This document shows, piece after piece, positions 45,684 to 55,211 of a DNA stretch of 64,000 bases. The DNA is from Methylomonas montana. Lineage in GTDB: Bacteria > Pseudomonadota > Gammaproteobacteria > Methylococcales > Methylomonadaceae. The notes beneath the pieces were generated by a model, which did not search any database, had not been told where the DNA came from, and saw only the letters and a program-made list of their open reading frames with translations. Location of the stretch: contig NZ_CP129884.1 of NCBI RefSeq assembly GCF_030490285.1, positions 3,472,001-3,536,000 on the forward strand, in the 5' to 3' direction. Each line of letters begins with the position of its first letter. Position 1 is the stretch's first letter. Both the position numbers and the translations under genes were made by a program.

Positions 45684-45731
45684 TGTATTTTTAAAACCTC
45701 ACCCAAGAAAAATACTCGAGAACAATTTGCC

Positions 45732-47369
45732 ATGACCAAATCCACCCCTGACTACCTGCAAAGCCAGATTGAGATAGAAACGGCCGATCTGTTATCGCCG
45801 GCACTAGACACCAACGCGCAACACTCGAAAAGCGGCAAGCCGAGCAAGACTCTGCCGTTCTCATTGTTCGTCAAAGCCGTCGAGCAGGCGCCGGTAGCCA
45901 TTTCGATTACCGATAAAAAAGCCAATATTCTGTATATCAACGACGCCTTCACCGAAGTCACCGGCTACAACGCTGCGGAAATTCTCGGTCAGAACGAATC
46001 GAAACTGTCCGATAAATCCACACCTCGGCAGATCTATTACGATCTTTGGCACACCATTTCCCGCAAACAGGTTTGGCACGGCCAACTGGTCAACCGCCAA
46101 AAAATCGGTCAACGTTATTTGGCCGACCTGACCATTGCCCCCATGCTCGACGACCGCGGCGCGATCAGCCATTACATCGGCATGCACCGCGACGTGACTC
46201 AAGCGCATTACGCCGAACAGCAGGTTAATAACCAGAAACAATTGATCGAATCGGTACTGAACACTTCGCCGGTGGCGATGGCGGTGTTGGATAGCGATAG
46301 AAAGGTTGTCTTGGATAATCAGATGTACAAGATGTTGATCAGCGAACTGGATAAAAAGGAACCCGCCCTATTTTTTCTGGACGCGTTGGAACAGGATATG
46401 GGCGATTTATGGGACGAGACCGTCAATCGCCAACATAGCTTTGCCAATCACGAGATTCGCATCGAAAGCGCTGGCATCAGAGGCACTCGCTGGTTTTCGT
46501 GTTCCGGCAACTGGTTTATCGAAAACGACGTCTGCGCCGACAACTTCTTTACCAAGCAACCCAAGGATTATTTATTGCTGACCATTAACGACGTCAGCCA
46601 ATTGCGTCGGCAACAAGAAAAACTGCAAATCCAGACCCTGCGCACTATTTTGGCGGAAGAGGAACATATCCGCAGTATCCGCGAAACCTTGCTCGGCGCC
46701 ATGCATCAGATTCGCCAACCCTTGAACCAGGTCAACGCGGCGATTCAGATCATGACCCAACGTAACGATGCTAATAACTTGCCATTGCGCGATTTACTGG
46801 GTCAAGTCCAAAAAATGGGCGAGGAGACGCTCGCCACCTTGCAACGCTGTGTACCGGAAATCCCGGAATCGGCTGTGGTGCCGGTCAACCTCAACCAACT
46901 CTTGCACGAAGTGATGCTGCTGTATAGCACCAAATTTCTGGCTAACGGTATCGTGGTCGATTGGCTGCCCAATCCGGTGTTACCGACTATATTGGGTTCC
47001 GAAAACAAATTACGGATGCTGTTCAAGCAACTGATCGACAACGCCGTTAACGCGATGAACCGGGCCGGCAGCCGGGAGCGCGTGATCAAAATCAGCACGG
47101 CTATCGACCACGACTGGATTTGCGTCACCATCGACGATACCGGCCCCGGCATCCCGGCCAATCAGCGCAGTAAAGTATTCGAACCATTTTTCACCACCAA
47201 TCACAACGCGGTCGGCGTCCAGGCCGGCATGGGACTGGTGATGGCTAAGGAAATCGTCAATCAACATAGCGGCATGATCGAAATCGACCCCCATTATCAA
47301 ACTGGTTGTAGCTTTAAAATTAGCTTCCCCTGTCAAAAAAACACCCACATGGTGAACATCCATGAGTGA
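45732..47369 (+). CDS. nifL: Nitrogen fixation negative regulator NifL
   Basis: A 545-residue flavoprotein that inhibits NifA when oxygen or fixed nitrogen is present. PAS1 (about residues 35-150) has the FAD-type pattern LYINDAFTEVTGY ... GQNESKLSDKSTPRQIYYDLW. PAS2 lies at about residues 165-280. The kinase-like region follows, with His325 in MHQIRQPLNQ, the N-box QLIDNAVNAM and G-boxes DDTGPGIP and GMGLVMAKE. NifL proteins bind ADP and GlnK but are not known to phosphorylate NifA. The stop overlaps nifA by 8 bp, ensuring near-stoichiometric synthesis. Confidence 0.93.
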   Translation: MTKSTPDYLQSQIEIETADLLSPALDTNAQHSKSGKPSKTLPFSLFVKAVEQAPVAISITDKKANILYINDAFTEVTGYNAAEILGQNESKLSDKSTPRQIYYDLWHTISRKQVWHGQLVNRQKIGQRYLADLTIAPMLDDRGAISHYIGMHRDVTQAHYAEQQVNNQKQLIESVLNTSPVAMAVLDSDRKVVLDNQMYKMLISELDKKEPALFFLDALEQDMGDLWDETVNRQHSFANHEIRIESAGIRGTRWFSCSGNWFIENDVCADNFFTKQPKDYLLLTINDVSQLRRQQEKLQIQTLRTILAEEEHIRSIRETLLGAMHQIRQPLNQVNAAIQIMTQRNDANNLPLRDLLGQVQKMGEETLATLQRCVPEIPESAVVPVNLNQLLHEVMLLYSTKFLANGIVVDWLPNPVLPTILGSENKLRMLFKQLIDNAVNAMNRAGSRERVIKISTAIDHDWICVTIDDTGPGIPANQRSKVFEPFFTTNHNAVGVQAGMGLVMAKEIVNQHSGMIEIDPHYQTGCSFKISFPCQKNTHMVNIHE

Positions 47370-48888
47370 TCGTTTATTACTGGTCGAATCCGAGCTGGAC
47401 ACCCTGTTTCTGGTCAGCCAATTACTGAATAGCACCCACGATTTGCGCACCAAACTCAAAGGCATCCTGGAGATCTTGCATAAACGTAACGGCCTGCACT
47501 CCGGCATGATCACGTTGCGCGACATCGAAGACGACAGCATGAGCATTTGCGAGATTTACGGCGAAGGCATAGACCGCTCGGTGCGCTACCAACCGGGCGA
47601 AGGCTTGGTCGGCGCCATCCTCGATGAGGGCAGCACGATCGTCGTCGACCGGATCGCCGACGAACCGCGCTTCTTGAGCCGGCTGGGACTTTATGATCCG
47701 GACTTGCCCTTTATCGGCTCGCCGCTGGCCGTCGAACAAGGCGAAGTGGTAGGCATTCTCGCCGCCCAGCCTTGCAGCTCCACTTTTTTGGGCGAACGCG
47801 CCCGTTTCATGGAAATGGTCGCCAATCTGATCGCTCACAGCGTCAATATGCTGCGGGTGATGGAGCGCAAGCAGTACGAACTAGCCAGCGAACGCGATTA
47901 TCTGAAACAAACCCTGGTCAAGAATTACCGCTTCGAAAACATCATCGGCCATTCCGAGCCGATGCTGAAAGTATTCGACATCATCCGCCAGGTGGCGAAA
48001 TGGCATACCACCGTGTTGATACGCGGCGAATCCGGCACCGGTAAGGAAGTGGTCGCCAGTTCCATCCACTTCAATTCCGCTTGCGCCAACGGCCCATTTT
48101 TGAAGCTGAACTGCGCGGCGCTACCGGACACCTTGTTGGAATCCGAATTGTTCGGCCACGAAAAAGGCGCCTTCAGCGGCGCGATCGGGCAGCGCAAGGG
48201 CCGTTTCGAACTGGCCGACAATGGCACGCTGTTTCTGGACGAAATCGGCGAGATTTCCGCATCGTTTCAGGCCAAATTATTACGGGTATTGCAAGAAGGC
48301 GAATTCGAGCGGGTCGGCGGCGTCCGAACCTTGAAGGTGAATGTGCGCATCATCGCCGCCACCAATCGCAATCTGGAGCAGGAAGTGGCTGACGGCAATT
48401 TCCGCGAAGACTTGTATTACCGCTTGAACGTGATGCCGATTCAGATGCCGCCGCTACGCGAGCGTATCGAGGACATTCCGGAACTGGCTAGTTTTCTGTT
48501 AAACCGGATTTCTCGGCAACAAGGTGGCCGGCCGCTGGAGATCAAGGAAAGTGCGATCCGGATTTTGATGAAACACGATTGGCCCGGCAATGTCCGCGAA
48601 CTGGAAAACCGCTTGGAACGCGCGGCGATCATGAGCCAGGAAGGCATTATCGACCGCGACGTGATTGCCAGCACCGGCCTGGAAAACGAGATCGGCATCA
48701 GCCGCACCCCGCAATCCATCAAACATGTCGATCTACATGACGAGAACATGGACGAACGGGAACGGGTAATCGCCGCGCTGGAGCAAAGCGGCTGGGTACA
48801 AGCCAAGGCCGCGCGCCTGCTGGATATGACGCCTCGGCAGATTGCTTATCGGATCCAGACTTTGAATATCAACGTTAAGCAGATATAG
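47362..48888 (+). CDS. nifA: Nitrogen fixation activator NifA
   Basis: A 508-residue enhancer-binding protein with a GAF domain (about 25-165), an AAA+ domain (Walker A GESGTGKE near 222, sigma-54 contact GAFSGA near 269, DNGTLFLDEIGE), and a Fis-type helix-turn-helix (about 470-503, AAARLLDMTPRQIAYRI-like KAARLLDMTPRQIA). The linker between the last two domains has no cysteines. It therefore belongs to the NifL-controlled class rather than the directly O2-sensitive rhizobial class. It should activate the -24/-12 promoters of rnf and of nif structural genes located elsewhere. No nif structural gene is in the window. Confidence 0.94.
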   Translation: MSDRLLLVESELDTLFLVSQLLNSTHDLRTKLKGILEILHKRNGLHSGMITLRDIEDDSMSICEIYGEGIDRSVRYQPGEGLVGAILDEGSTIVVDRIADEPRFLSRLGLYDPDLPFIGSPLAVEQGEVVGILAAQPCSSTFLGERARFMEMVANLIAHSVNMLRVMERKQYELASERDYLKQTLVKNYRFENIIGHSEPMLKVFDIIRQVAKWHTTVLIRGESGTGKEVVASSIHFNSACANGPFLKLNCAALPDTLLESELFGHEKGAFSGAIGQRKGRFELADNGTLFLDEIGEISASFQAKLLRVLQEGEFERVGGVRTLKVNVRIIAATNRNLEQEVADGNFREDLYYRLNVMPIQMPPLRERIEDIPELASFLLNRISRQQGGRPLEIKESAIRILMKHDWPGNVRELENRLERAAIMSQEGIIDRDVIASTGLENEIGISRTPQSIKHVDLHDENMDERERVIAALEQSGWVQAKAARLLDMTPRQIAYRIQTLNINVKQI

Positions 48889-48898
48889 CAAATTAGTA

Positions 48899-49064
48899 AC
48901 TATTCAGCGCGCAACAACAAAGCCCCTCTCCAAAGGGAGAGGTAGGGTGAGGGGAATAAAAACAAGGCAAGTTACTGGTTTAAATCTCCTCACCCCAGCC
49001 CTCTCCATCGGGAGAGGGGCATACTTTTTACTATTCACCGGGTTTTGTGATTCGCTGAATAGTG
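48899..49064. repeat. MITE-like inverted repeat element after nifA
   Basis: Outer perfect 11-bp inverted ends (ACTATTCAGCG at 48899-48909, CGCTGAATAGT at 49054-49064) enclose two imperfectly complementary ~35-bp blocks of the CCCCTCTCC...GGGAGAGG...GTGAGGGG type (about 48931-48955 and 48988-49020). The whole 166-bp unit can fold into a long stem. No ORF. It may stop transcription from both nifA and fchA, which converge on it. No clear target duplication. Confidence 0.8.
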
Positions 49065-49127
49065 CCGCTTAGGTTAATCAAAGAGACTGTCGAGGCGATT
49101 TCAATCGCCCCTAACCCAAGGAATGAT

Positions 49128-49757
49128 TTAAAGCTTTTCCCTGACTAACCGGTATATCTGCTCGGCAGCCTGTTCGCCGGCTTGCAACAAAGTATCCAGC
49201 TCGGCTAGCTGGGCTTCGGCAAATGTCCTGTCCTTCAAGCTGGCGGCGTTGATTTGCACGTTCAGCGCCGCGCTTTTTAGTCCGGCGTAGCCCGCCATCA
49301 CCGCGACGCCAGCATCGCTGATCACGCCCAGATTGCCGTGTTCGGCAGCCACCCTACTCAGTTCGATTGCCTTGGCACAGGCTTTCGCGCATTCCAACGG
49401 CACGCGAGTGGCTTCTTTCAACACTGCCTGGATTTGCTGCGTGCGTAGCGCTTTTTCGTCGTCGCTGCTTTTCGGCAAGCCGTAACAAGCCATCAGCTTA
49501 TCGAACACCTCGACATCGGCCTTAATCATGCCGATCAGGGTAGCCCGTAGCGCTTCGGATTCCGCCAACAGCGTCTGCATTTTCGCTTCCACTTCGGCGT
49601 ATTTGGGTTTCCCAATGGTCAGGTTACAAACCATGCTGGTCAAGGCCGCCGCTTGCGCCCCCATCACCGCCGCCGCACTGCCGCCGCCCGGGGTTGCTTG
49701 TTTGCTGGCCAGTTCGTCGAGAAAAATTTGAACAGATTTGTCTTTGATTTCGCTCAT
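49128..49757 (-). CDS. fchA: Methenyltetrahydrofolate cyclohydrolase (FchA) / cyclodeaminase family
   Basis: A 209-residue protein of the formiminotransferase-cyclodeaminase family in its short, stand-alone form. The start is set at MSEIKDKSVQIF because the longer frame overlaps cysS. Signature parts are ASKQATPGGGSAAAVMGAQAAAL and SDAGVAVMAGYAGLKSAALNV. In methylotrophs such proteins (FchA) hydrolyse methenyl-tetrahydrofolate to the 10-formyl form, linking formate and methylene-tetrahydrofolate in the serine and C1 pathways. It lies 10 bp after cysS. Cyclodeaminase activity cannot be excluded from sequence, but no histidine-degradation genes are nearby. Confidence 0.87.
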   Translation of the reverse strand: MSEIKDKSVQIFLDELASKQATPGGGSAAAVMGAQAAALTSMVCNLTIGKPKYAEVEAKMQTLLAESEALRATLIGMIKADVEVFDKLMACYGLPKSSDDEKALRTQQIQAVLKEATRVPLECAKACAKAIELSRVAAEHGNLGVISDAGVAVMAGYAGLKSAALNVQINAASLKDRTFAEAQLAELDTLLQAGEQAAEQIYRLVREKL

Positions 49758-49767
49758 CGCCAGTCCC

Positions 49768-51138
49768 TTAATTTCCGCGGCGCCAAATAGTGTTACCGCC
49801 CGCCACATCCTCCAAGACGACACCTTGTTCTTTTAACTGATCGCGTATGCCGTCCGCTTGAGTCCAATCCTTGTTGGCTTTGGCGGTTTTTCGATCTTCA
49901 ATCAATTGTTCGATTTCGGTTTCGCTAAGGCCATCAGTCGCGCCGCCTTTCAGGAAACTGTCGGGGTCGTCCTGCAACAAACCTAAAATCGCCGCCAACT
50001 GCTTCAGAGTTACCGCGAATATTTGTTTGTCCCGGGCCTTGTTTAACTCTCGGGCAAGATCGAACAACACCGCCAGAGCCACCGGCGTGTTGAAATCATC
50101 GTCCATCGCCTGCTCAAAACGCTGACGATAATCGGCGTCAATGGCGACATCGGCAATCTCGACGCCTCTCAAGGCCGTGTACAGCCGGGTCAAAGCCACA
50201 CCTGCCTCATCCAGCTGTTCGTCGGAATAATTCAGCGGACTGCGGTAATGGCTGGACAGTATGAAAAACCGAATCACCTCCGGCCGGTATTGCTTCAACA
50301 CCTCCCGCACCGTGAAAAAATTACCCAAGGATTTGGACATTTTTTCTTCGTTGACTCGCACAAAACCGTTGTGCATCCAGTAGTTGACGAATGGCTCACC
50401 GGTGGCGCCTTCGGATTGGGCGATTTCGTTTTCGTGATGCGGAAATTGCAAGTCCATGCCGCCGCCGTGGATGTCGAAATGATTGCCCAGGCAGCAGGTG
50501 GACATCGCCGAGCATTCGATATGCCAACCGGGACGACCATTGCCCCATGGCGACTCCCAAGAAGGCTCGCCGGGTTTGGCCATTTTCCAGAGCACGAAAT
50601 CCAGCGGATCGCGCTTGGCGGTATCGACATCGACCCGCTCGCCAGCCTGCAAATCGTCGATATTTTTCCCGGACAGTTTGCCGTAACCATCGAAATGGCT
50701 GACCGCATAAAACACATCGCCGTTGCCGCCGACATAAGCAAAATCTTTCTCAATCAAGACGGAAATCATCTTAACGATGTCGGCAATCGATTGCGTCGCC
50801 TTTGGTTCGATATCGGGCGGCAACACGGACAAAGCCCGTTCGTCTTCGTGCATCGCCTCGATAAATCGCTCGGTCAATGCGGTAAAGTTGTCGCCGTTTT
50901 CATTGGCACGCTGAATGATCTTGTCGTCGATGTCGGTAACATTACGCACATAAGTCAATTGATAGCCGGCGTGTCGCAGATAGCGGGCGACCGTGTCGAA
51001 CACCACCATCACCCGCGCATGGCCGATATGACAGTAGTCGTAAACCGTCATGCCGCAGACATACATGCCGACTTTGCCGGGCTGTTTGGGGACGAATTCT
51101 TGCTTGCTTCGAGACAGAGTATTGTAGATTTTCAGCAT
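49768..51138 (-). CDS. cysS: Cysteinyl-tRNA synthetase
   Basis: A 456-residue class I aminoacyl-tRNA synthetase. The start at 51138 ([15 protein letters not shown]) matches the conserved N-terminus; the frame from 51174 is longer but unsupported. ATP motifs are HIGH ([15 protein letters not shown]) and [13 protein letters not shown] Zn site for cysteine recognition is given by the Cys near residue 28 ([11 protein letters not shown]), WHIECSAMS and HHENE. Length is normal. It forms a unit with fchA and is divergent from the cyclophilin gene. Confidence 0.97.
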   Translation of the reverse strand: MLKIYNTLSRSKQEFVPKQPGKVGMYVCGMTVYDYCHIGHARVMVVFDTVARYLRHAGYQLTYVRNVTDIDDKIIQRANENGDNFTALTERFIEAMHEDERALSVLPPDIEPKATQSIADIVKMISVLIEKDFAYVGGNGDVFYAVSHFDGYGKLSGKNIDDLQAGERVDVDTAKRDPLDFVLWKMAKPGEPSWESPWGNGRPGWHIECSAMSTCCLGNHFDIHGGGMDLQFPHHENEIAQSEGATGEPFVNYWMHNGFVRVNEEKMSKSLGNFFTVREVLKQYRPEVIRFFILSSHYRSPLNYSDEQLDEAGVALTRLYTALRGVEIADVAIDADYRQRFEQAMDDDFNTPVALAVLFDLARELNKARDKQIFAVTLKQLAAILGLLQDDPDSFLKGGATDGLSETEIEQLIEDRKTAKANKDWTQADGIRDQLKEQGVVLEDVAGGNTIWRRGN

Positions 51139-51251
51139 GGCGATGATGGATGGATACGGCAAAACATCGGGCAATCTATCAAGATTCCAGCTTCTCTTTC
51201 AAGATAAAAACACATAGAATTCGCCGCTTGCAGCGATTTAAAGGAACCTTC

Positions 51252-51833
51252 ATGCGCACAACCCTTAGTTTTCTGATACTGCTTTTATCCACAACCCTTT
51301 CATTTGCAACGGAAAATAAAATGTCCGATACCCAAACCAAAGTAAAACTGACCACTTCACTAGGCGCGTTCGTCATCCAACTCGACAGCGCTAAAGCGCC
51401 TGTTTCGGCCGCGAATTTTGCCGAATACGTCAAGGACGGCTTCTATAACGGTACAATCTTTCACCGAGTGATTCCTGGCTTCATGGCGCAAGGCGGCGGC
51501 TTCGATACTGCTTTCAACCAGAAAGAAACTAAAGCGCCAATCAAAAACGAAGCCGATAACGGCCTGAAAAACAAACGCGGCACCCTGGCCATGGCCCGTA
51601 CCAATGATCCAAACTCCGCTACTGCTCAGTTTTTTATCAACTACAAAGACAATTCCTTTCTGGACCATACCAGCCCGACACCCAGCGGCTGGGGCTACGC
51701 AGTATTCGGCGAAGTCGTCGAAGGCATGGATGTAGTCGATGCCATGGCCAAGCAAGCTACCGGCAATCGCGGCCCGCATCAGGACGTGCCGAAAACCGAC
51801 ATCGTCATCGAAAAAGCCGAAATCGTCGAATAA
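51252..51833 (+). CDS. Periplasmic cyclophilin-type peptidylprolyl isomerase
   Basis: A 193-residue enzyme. The start at 51252 has AAGGA upstream and opens with a signal peptide ([19 protein letters not shown]). The cyclophilin core has [15 protein letters not shown] with the catalytic Arg, [21 protein letters not shown], and the final [17 protein letters not shown]. It is the PpiA/PpiB type with export, so it acts on prolyl bonds in the periplasm. Followed by a GC-rich hairpin and then lpxH in the same direction, an order often seen for ppiB-lpxH. Confidence 0.93.
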   Translation: MRTTLSFLILLLSTTLSFATENKMSDTQTKVKLTTSLGAFVIQLDSAKAPVSAANFAEYVKDGFYNGTIFHRVIPGFMAQGGGFDTAFNQKETKAPIKNEADNGLKNKRGTLAMARTNDPNSATAQFFINYKDNSFLDHTSPTPSGWGYAVFGEVVEGMDVVDAMAKQATGNRGPHQDVPKTDIVIEKAEIVE

Positions 51834-51845
51834 GGCTCAATAGTT

Positions 51846-51865
51846 GCCGCCCGTTTACGGGCGGC
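51846..51865 (+). terminator. GC-rich hairpin between ppi and lpxH
   Basis: GCCGCCCG-TTTA-CGGGCGGC forms a perfect 8-bp stem 12 bp after the cyclophilin stop. It is followed by AAAGA and not a T-run, so it may act as an mRNA-stabilising or partial stop signal. Confidence 0.5.
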
Positions 51866-51882
51866 AAAGATTCCGGACTCAC

Positions 51883-52608
51883 TTGAAACACGACATATTA
51901 TTCATATCCGACCTGCACCTGGCTCTGGAGAAAACCGAGATTACTCGGCGCTTCCTGAGTTTTTTACAACAGCGCGCGGTCGAGGCGAAAGCACTCTATA
52001 TTCTGGGTGATCTGTTCGACGCCTGGATCGGCGACGACGACAATACCCCACCCAACCCCACCATCAAAAAAGCCTTAAGACAACTGACCGATTCCGGTAC
52101 CGACATTTTTCTGTTGCAAGGCAATCGCGACTTCCTTTTAGGCGAAAATTTTTGCCGTGAAACCGGCATCAAGCTATTGGAGGAATATGCGGTCATTGAA
52201 TTGGACGGTCAGCGGATTTTGCTGACTCACGGCGATTTACTCTGTAGCGACGATCTGGCTTATCAAGCCTTTAGAATCAAATCGCACAGTACTGAATGGC
52301 AAGGCAACGTGCTATCCAAACCGCTCTGGCTAAGATTGCTGGTGGCACGCTGGTACCGGTTGCGCAGCTACTTTCACAAGCGCGGCAAGACGCCGGACAT
52401 CATGGATGTTAATCAACAGACAGTGATTGAAATGATGCGCCACTACGATTGCCACACGCTGATACATGGCCACACGCACCGGCCAAATCTGCACGAATTT
52501 ACGATAGACGGCATACCGGCAAAACGTTTTGTACTCGCGGATTGGAAACCGCTAGGCGCAGAGCTTTTGTGTTGGAAAAAAACCGGCTTTGAAGTTGAAA
52601 TTGTTTAG
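51883..52608 (+). CDS. lpxH: UDP-2,3-diacylglucosamine diphosphatase LpxH (TTG start)
   Basis: A 241-residue calcineurin-like phosphoesterase. It removes UMP from UDP-2,3-diacylglucosamine in lipid A synthesis at the inner face of the inner membrane. Metal-binding motifs occur in the usual order: FISDLHL, LGDLFDAWIGDD, GNRDF, LTHGDLL and HGHTHRPNLH. The start is taken as TTG at 51883, where the product reads MKHDILFISDLHL, the family N-terminus. The frame is open upstream to 51844, but that part crosses the hairpin. Length then equals the normal ~240. Confidence 0.93.
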   Translation: MKHDILFISDLHLALEKTEITRRFLSFLQQRAVEAKALYILGDLFDAWIGDDDNTPPNPTIKKALRQLTDSGTDIFLLQGNRDFLLGENFCRETGIKLLEEYAVIELDGQRILLTHGDLLCSDDLAYQAFRIKSHSTEWQGNVLSKPLWLRLLVARWYRLRSYFHKRGKTPDIMDVNQQTVIEMMRHYDCHTLIHGHTHRPNLHEFTIDGIPAKRFVLADWKPLGAELLCWKKTGFEVEIV

Positions 52609-53007
52609 CTGCGGAAAGTCGTAAAAAACCCGGCAGTGTTAACGAACTTGGAAACGAAACTCGGCAATCTATAGTTTTTAGCCACCAGATTGCCTTTCTT
52701 CAACCGCTCGACACTACCGGGAAACATTCTACTATCCCCGCGTTTATGGACCAGGCTTAAACCCACTAGTTCACTGGGAAATAGAAAATTTGTCCACTCA
52801 ATCCGACGTATAATAAGTACAATCGCAATACCATCAGTGGTTCGGATCAATCATCAACACCTATTGCTATCGACACTGGTCGAACGCGCAACCAAACACC
52901 AATATACATCCAAGGCAGTTATATCCAGCTCCCCATGCTAATCATGCTAAGTTACGCTAAACTTGCCAAGCATCCGCCCTTTGGGGGCCTATTGAATCCT
53001 CTAATTC
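52609..53007. other. Intergenic region with no confident gene
   Basis: About 400 bp. The minus-strand frame at 52605-52850 (81 residues) has no ribosome site and overlaps the lpxH end, so it was not called. No T-run terminator is evident. The promoter of the protease gene is probably in the last 100 bp (A/T-rich around 52930-52970). Confidence 0.5.
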
Positions 53008-53784
53008 ATGAAAAACCTGACTTCGTATCTCTTAGCATTTTTATTAGGTTCCTTAGCGCTAACCAACAGCCATGCCAATGAAGCCAACCTGCCAGACATT
53101 CTTGCCCGCATCAAACCAGGGATTGTGGCAATCGGCACCTACATGCCAACCCGCAGTCCTCGCGCAGTGTTTCTCGGCACCGGATTCGCGGTTGCCAATG
53201 GACAAAAAGTAATCACTAATGCGCATGTAACCGCTAAAAAACTGGATATTGAACATCTGGAGCGCTTCGCGGTGTTCTATCGCCAAGAACAGAAAGAACA
53301 AATGCAAATAGCCGAACTCTCGGCAACCGACGAAGACCACGACCTAGCGCTACTGACTGTGGATGGAGGCCCATTGCCGGCACTTGAACTCGGCGACTCG
53401 TTACGGGTTCGCGAAGGCGAACAATATGCGTTCACCGGTTATCCGATAGGTATGGTGTTAGGCTTATATCCTGTCACCCACCGCAGCATTATTTCGGCGA
53501 TTTCACCCAATGCCATACCCGTAATTGCTACCCGACAACTGAATGTCAACATGCTGAAAAGACTAGAAACCCCGTTTAACGTGTTTCAACTTGACGCGAC
53601 CGCCTATCCGGGCAACAGTGGCAGCCCCTTATACGACATCAACTCCGGCAAGGTTATAGGCATCATCAATAAGGTGTTCGTGCAGGGCAGCAAAGAAAAT
53701 GCAATATCTAACCCCAGTGGTATTACTTATGCGATACCTGCGGAACACATCAAGGCGCTAATGAATAAAAATAGCCTCAAATGA
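53008..53784 (+). CDS. Secreted trypsin-like serine protease
   Basis: A 258-residue S1C-type protease with a signal peptide (KNLTSYLLAFLLGSLALTNSHA). The catalytic triad is His73 (ITNAHV), Asp112 (DEDHDLALL) and Ser204 (PGNSGSPLYD). No PDZ domain follows, so it is smaller than DegP/DegS. It should act in the periplasm or outside the cell on an unknown substrate. Next gene is a glycosylphosphotransferase 32 bp downstream, on the same strand; a link with exopolysaccharide or surface-protein processing is possible but inferred. Confidence 0.9.
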   Translation: MKNLTSYLLAFLLGSLALTNSHANEANLPDILARIKPGIVAIGTYMPTRSPRAVFLGTGFAVANGQKVITNAHVTAKKLDIEHLERFAVFYRQEQKEQMQIAELSATDEDHDLALLTVDGGPLPALELGDSLRVREGEQYAFTGYPIGMVLGLYPVTHRSIISAISPNAIPVIATRQLNVNMLKRLETPFNVFQLDATAYPGNSGSPLYDINSGKVIGIINKVFVQGSKENAISNPSGITYAIPAEHIKALMNKNSLK

Positions 53785-53816
53785 TAATACCTTCAGCAGT
53801 CTAGCTTTAGCTCGAT

Positions 53817-55205
53817 ATGATAAGAATATTTAGACACTATATCTCCGCAGCCTATCTTTGGTTGCTGCTAACAGAATCGCTAGTATTTTATGTCGCCATG
53901 TACTGCGGCGCGGCGGTTCGATTTTTATATTCCGCGTCCTGGTATTCGCCATCTGAACTGGCAGCATCGGCATTGGTTTTTTCGATCGCCTTTATCCTCA
54001 GTTGTTCGGCTTTGGGCTTGTATCGAAAAACCCTAGATAAAGAAGAATATAATATCTTGCAGCGCATTAGCGTTAGCTTCGCCATCGCTGTTTTTATACT
54101 AGCGTTCACTTATTACATCATTCCAGGTTTGATGTTGGCCCGTAGCGTTTTAATCTCGGCGATCATCTTTTCGTTCGTGGGATTGCTGTTAACTCGTTAT
54201 CTGTTTTACCGCTTCGTTAACCTTGATAACTTAAAACGTCGGGTGCTGGTCATCGGGTGCGGTCAAAGAGCCGGCGAACTCAGCGTCGTTAACTCTAGTT
54301 ACATCTACAAGGGCTTCGAAATCGTCGGCTACATCACACTGGAAGACGAACCCATCAGCGTTCCTCATGCTATCGCTCTCAGCGACGCCATCACGCTCAC
54401 AGACATTGTGGAAGCGGCCAATGTTGATGAAATCGTCATAGCGGTCGACGACAGACGAAAAAAACTACCGGTCGAAGACTTACTGGACGTCAAAATGTCA
54501 GGCGTACAAGTCATGGACCTGCAAACCTTCTATGAAAGAGAGCAGCGACTAGTTTTCCTGGAAGCGTTAAGCCCTAGCTGGCTGCTATTCTCTGATGGTT
54601 TCGTCAATAACGGATTACGTCCCATCATAAAACGAAGCTTCGATATCTTTGCCAGCCTGATATTACTTGCCGTGAGCTGGTGGCTGATGCTGCTTACCAT
54701 GCTGGCTATCTATATCGAGAGCGGTTTTAGAGCACCGATTTTTTATCGGCAAAAACGCGTGGGTTACCGTAACGTCGTTTTCAATGTCATCAAATTCCGC
54801 AGCATGCGCGTGGATGCAGAGAAGAACGGCGCGCAATGGGCTAGCCAAACCGATAATCGCGTCACGTTAGTAGGTAAAGTCATTCGCAAATACCGGATAG
54901 ACGAGCTACCGCAACTATTGAATGTACTAAAAGGCGATATGAGCTTTGTCGGCCCCCGCCCGGAACGCCCCGAGTTCGTCAAAGGCTTTGAAGAGAACAT
55001 CCCTTATTACAAGGAACGACACCGAGTGAAACCGGGCATTACCGGCTGGGCTCAGCTGTGTTATCCCTACGGTGCCAGCGAATACGACACCCGCCAAAAA
55101 CTGCAATACGATTTATATTACGTCAAAAATTATAGTCTTTTTCTGGACTTGACGATTATGATGAGTACGGTAGAAGTGATTTTGTGGGGTAAAGGTGCAA
55201 GGTGA
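53817..55205 (+). CDS. Polyprenyl glycosylphosphotransferase for exopolysaccharide
   Basis: A 462-residue inner-membrane enzyme. Four N-terminal helices (about residues 10-130) precede a Rossmann-like nucleotide-binding domain ([18 protein letters not shown]). A fifth helix ([18 protein letters not shown]) leads to the catalytic bacterial sugar transferase domain with [49 protein letters not shown] and PGITGWAQ. It transfers the first sugar phosphate to undecaprenyl phosphate. The arrangement is that of the TIGR03013-like EpsB/exosortase-associated transferases. No other EPS gene is in the window, so it may be an orphan initiating enzyme. Confidence 0.92.
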   Translation: MIRIFRHYISAAYLWLLLTESLVFYVAMYCGAAVRFLYSASWYSPSELAASALVFSIAFILSCSALGLYRKTLDKEEYNILQRISVSFAIAVFILAFTYYIIPGLMLARSVLISAIIFSFVGLLLTRYLFYRFVNLDNLKRRVLVIGCGQRAGELSVVNSSYIYKGFEIVGYITLEDEPISVPHAIALSDAITLTDIVEAANVDEIVIAVDDRRKKLPVEDLLDVKMSGVQVMDLQTFYEREQRLVFLEALSPSWLLFSDGFVNNGLRPIIKRSFDIFASLILLAVSWWLMLLTMLAIYIESGFRAPIFYRQKRVGYRNVVFNVIKFRSMRVDAEKNGAQWASQTDNRVTLVGKVIRKYRIDELPQLLNVLKGDMSFVGPRPERPEFVKGFEENIPYYKERHRVKPGITGWAQLCYPYGASEYDTRQKLQYDLYYVKNYSLFLDLTIMMSTVEVILWGKGAR

Positions 55206-55211
55206 GTGTGT

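Noticed and set aside
52605..52850. 81-residue minus-strand frame after lpxH
   Set aside because: No ribosome site and no recognisable domain; overlaps the lpxH stop. Left as intergenic.
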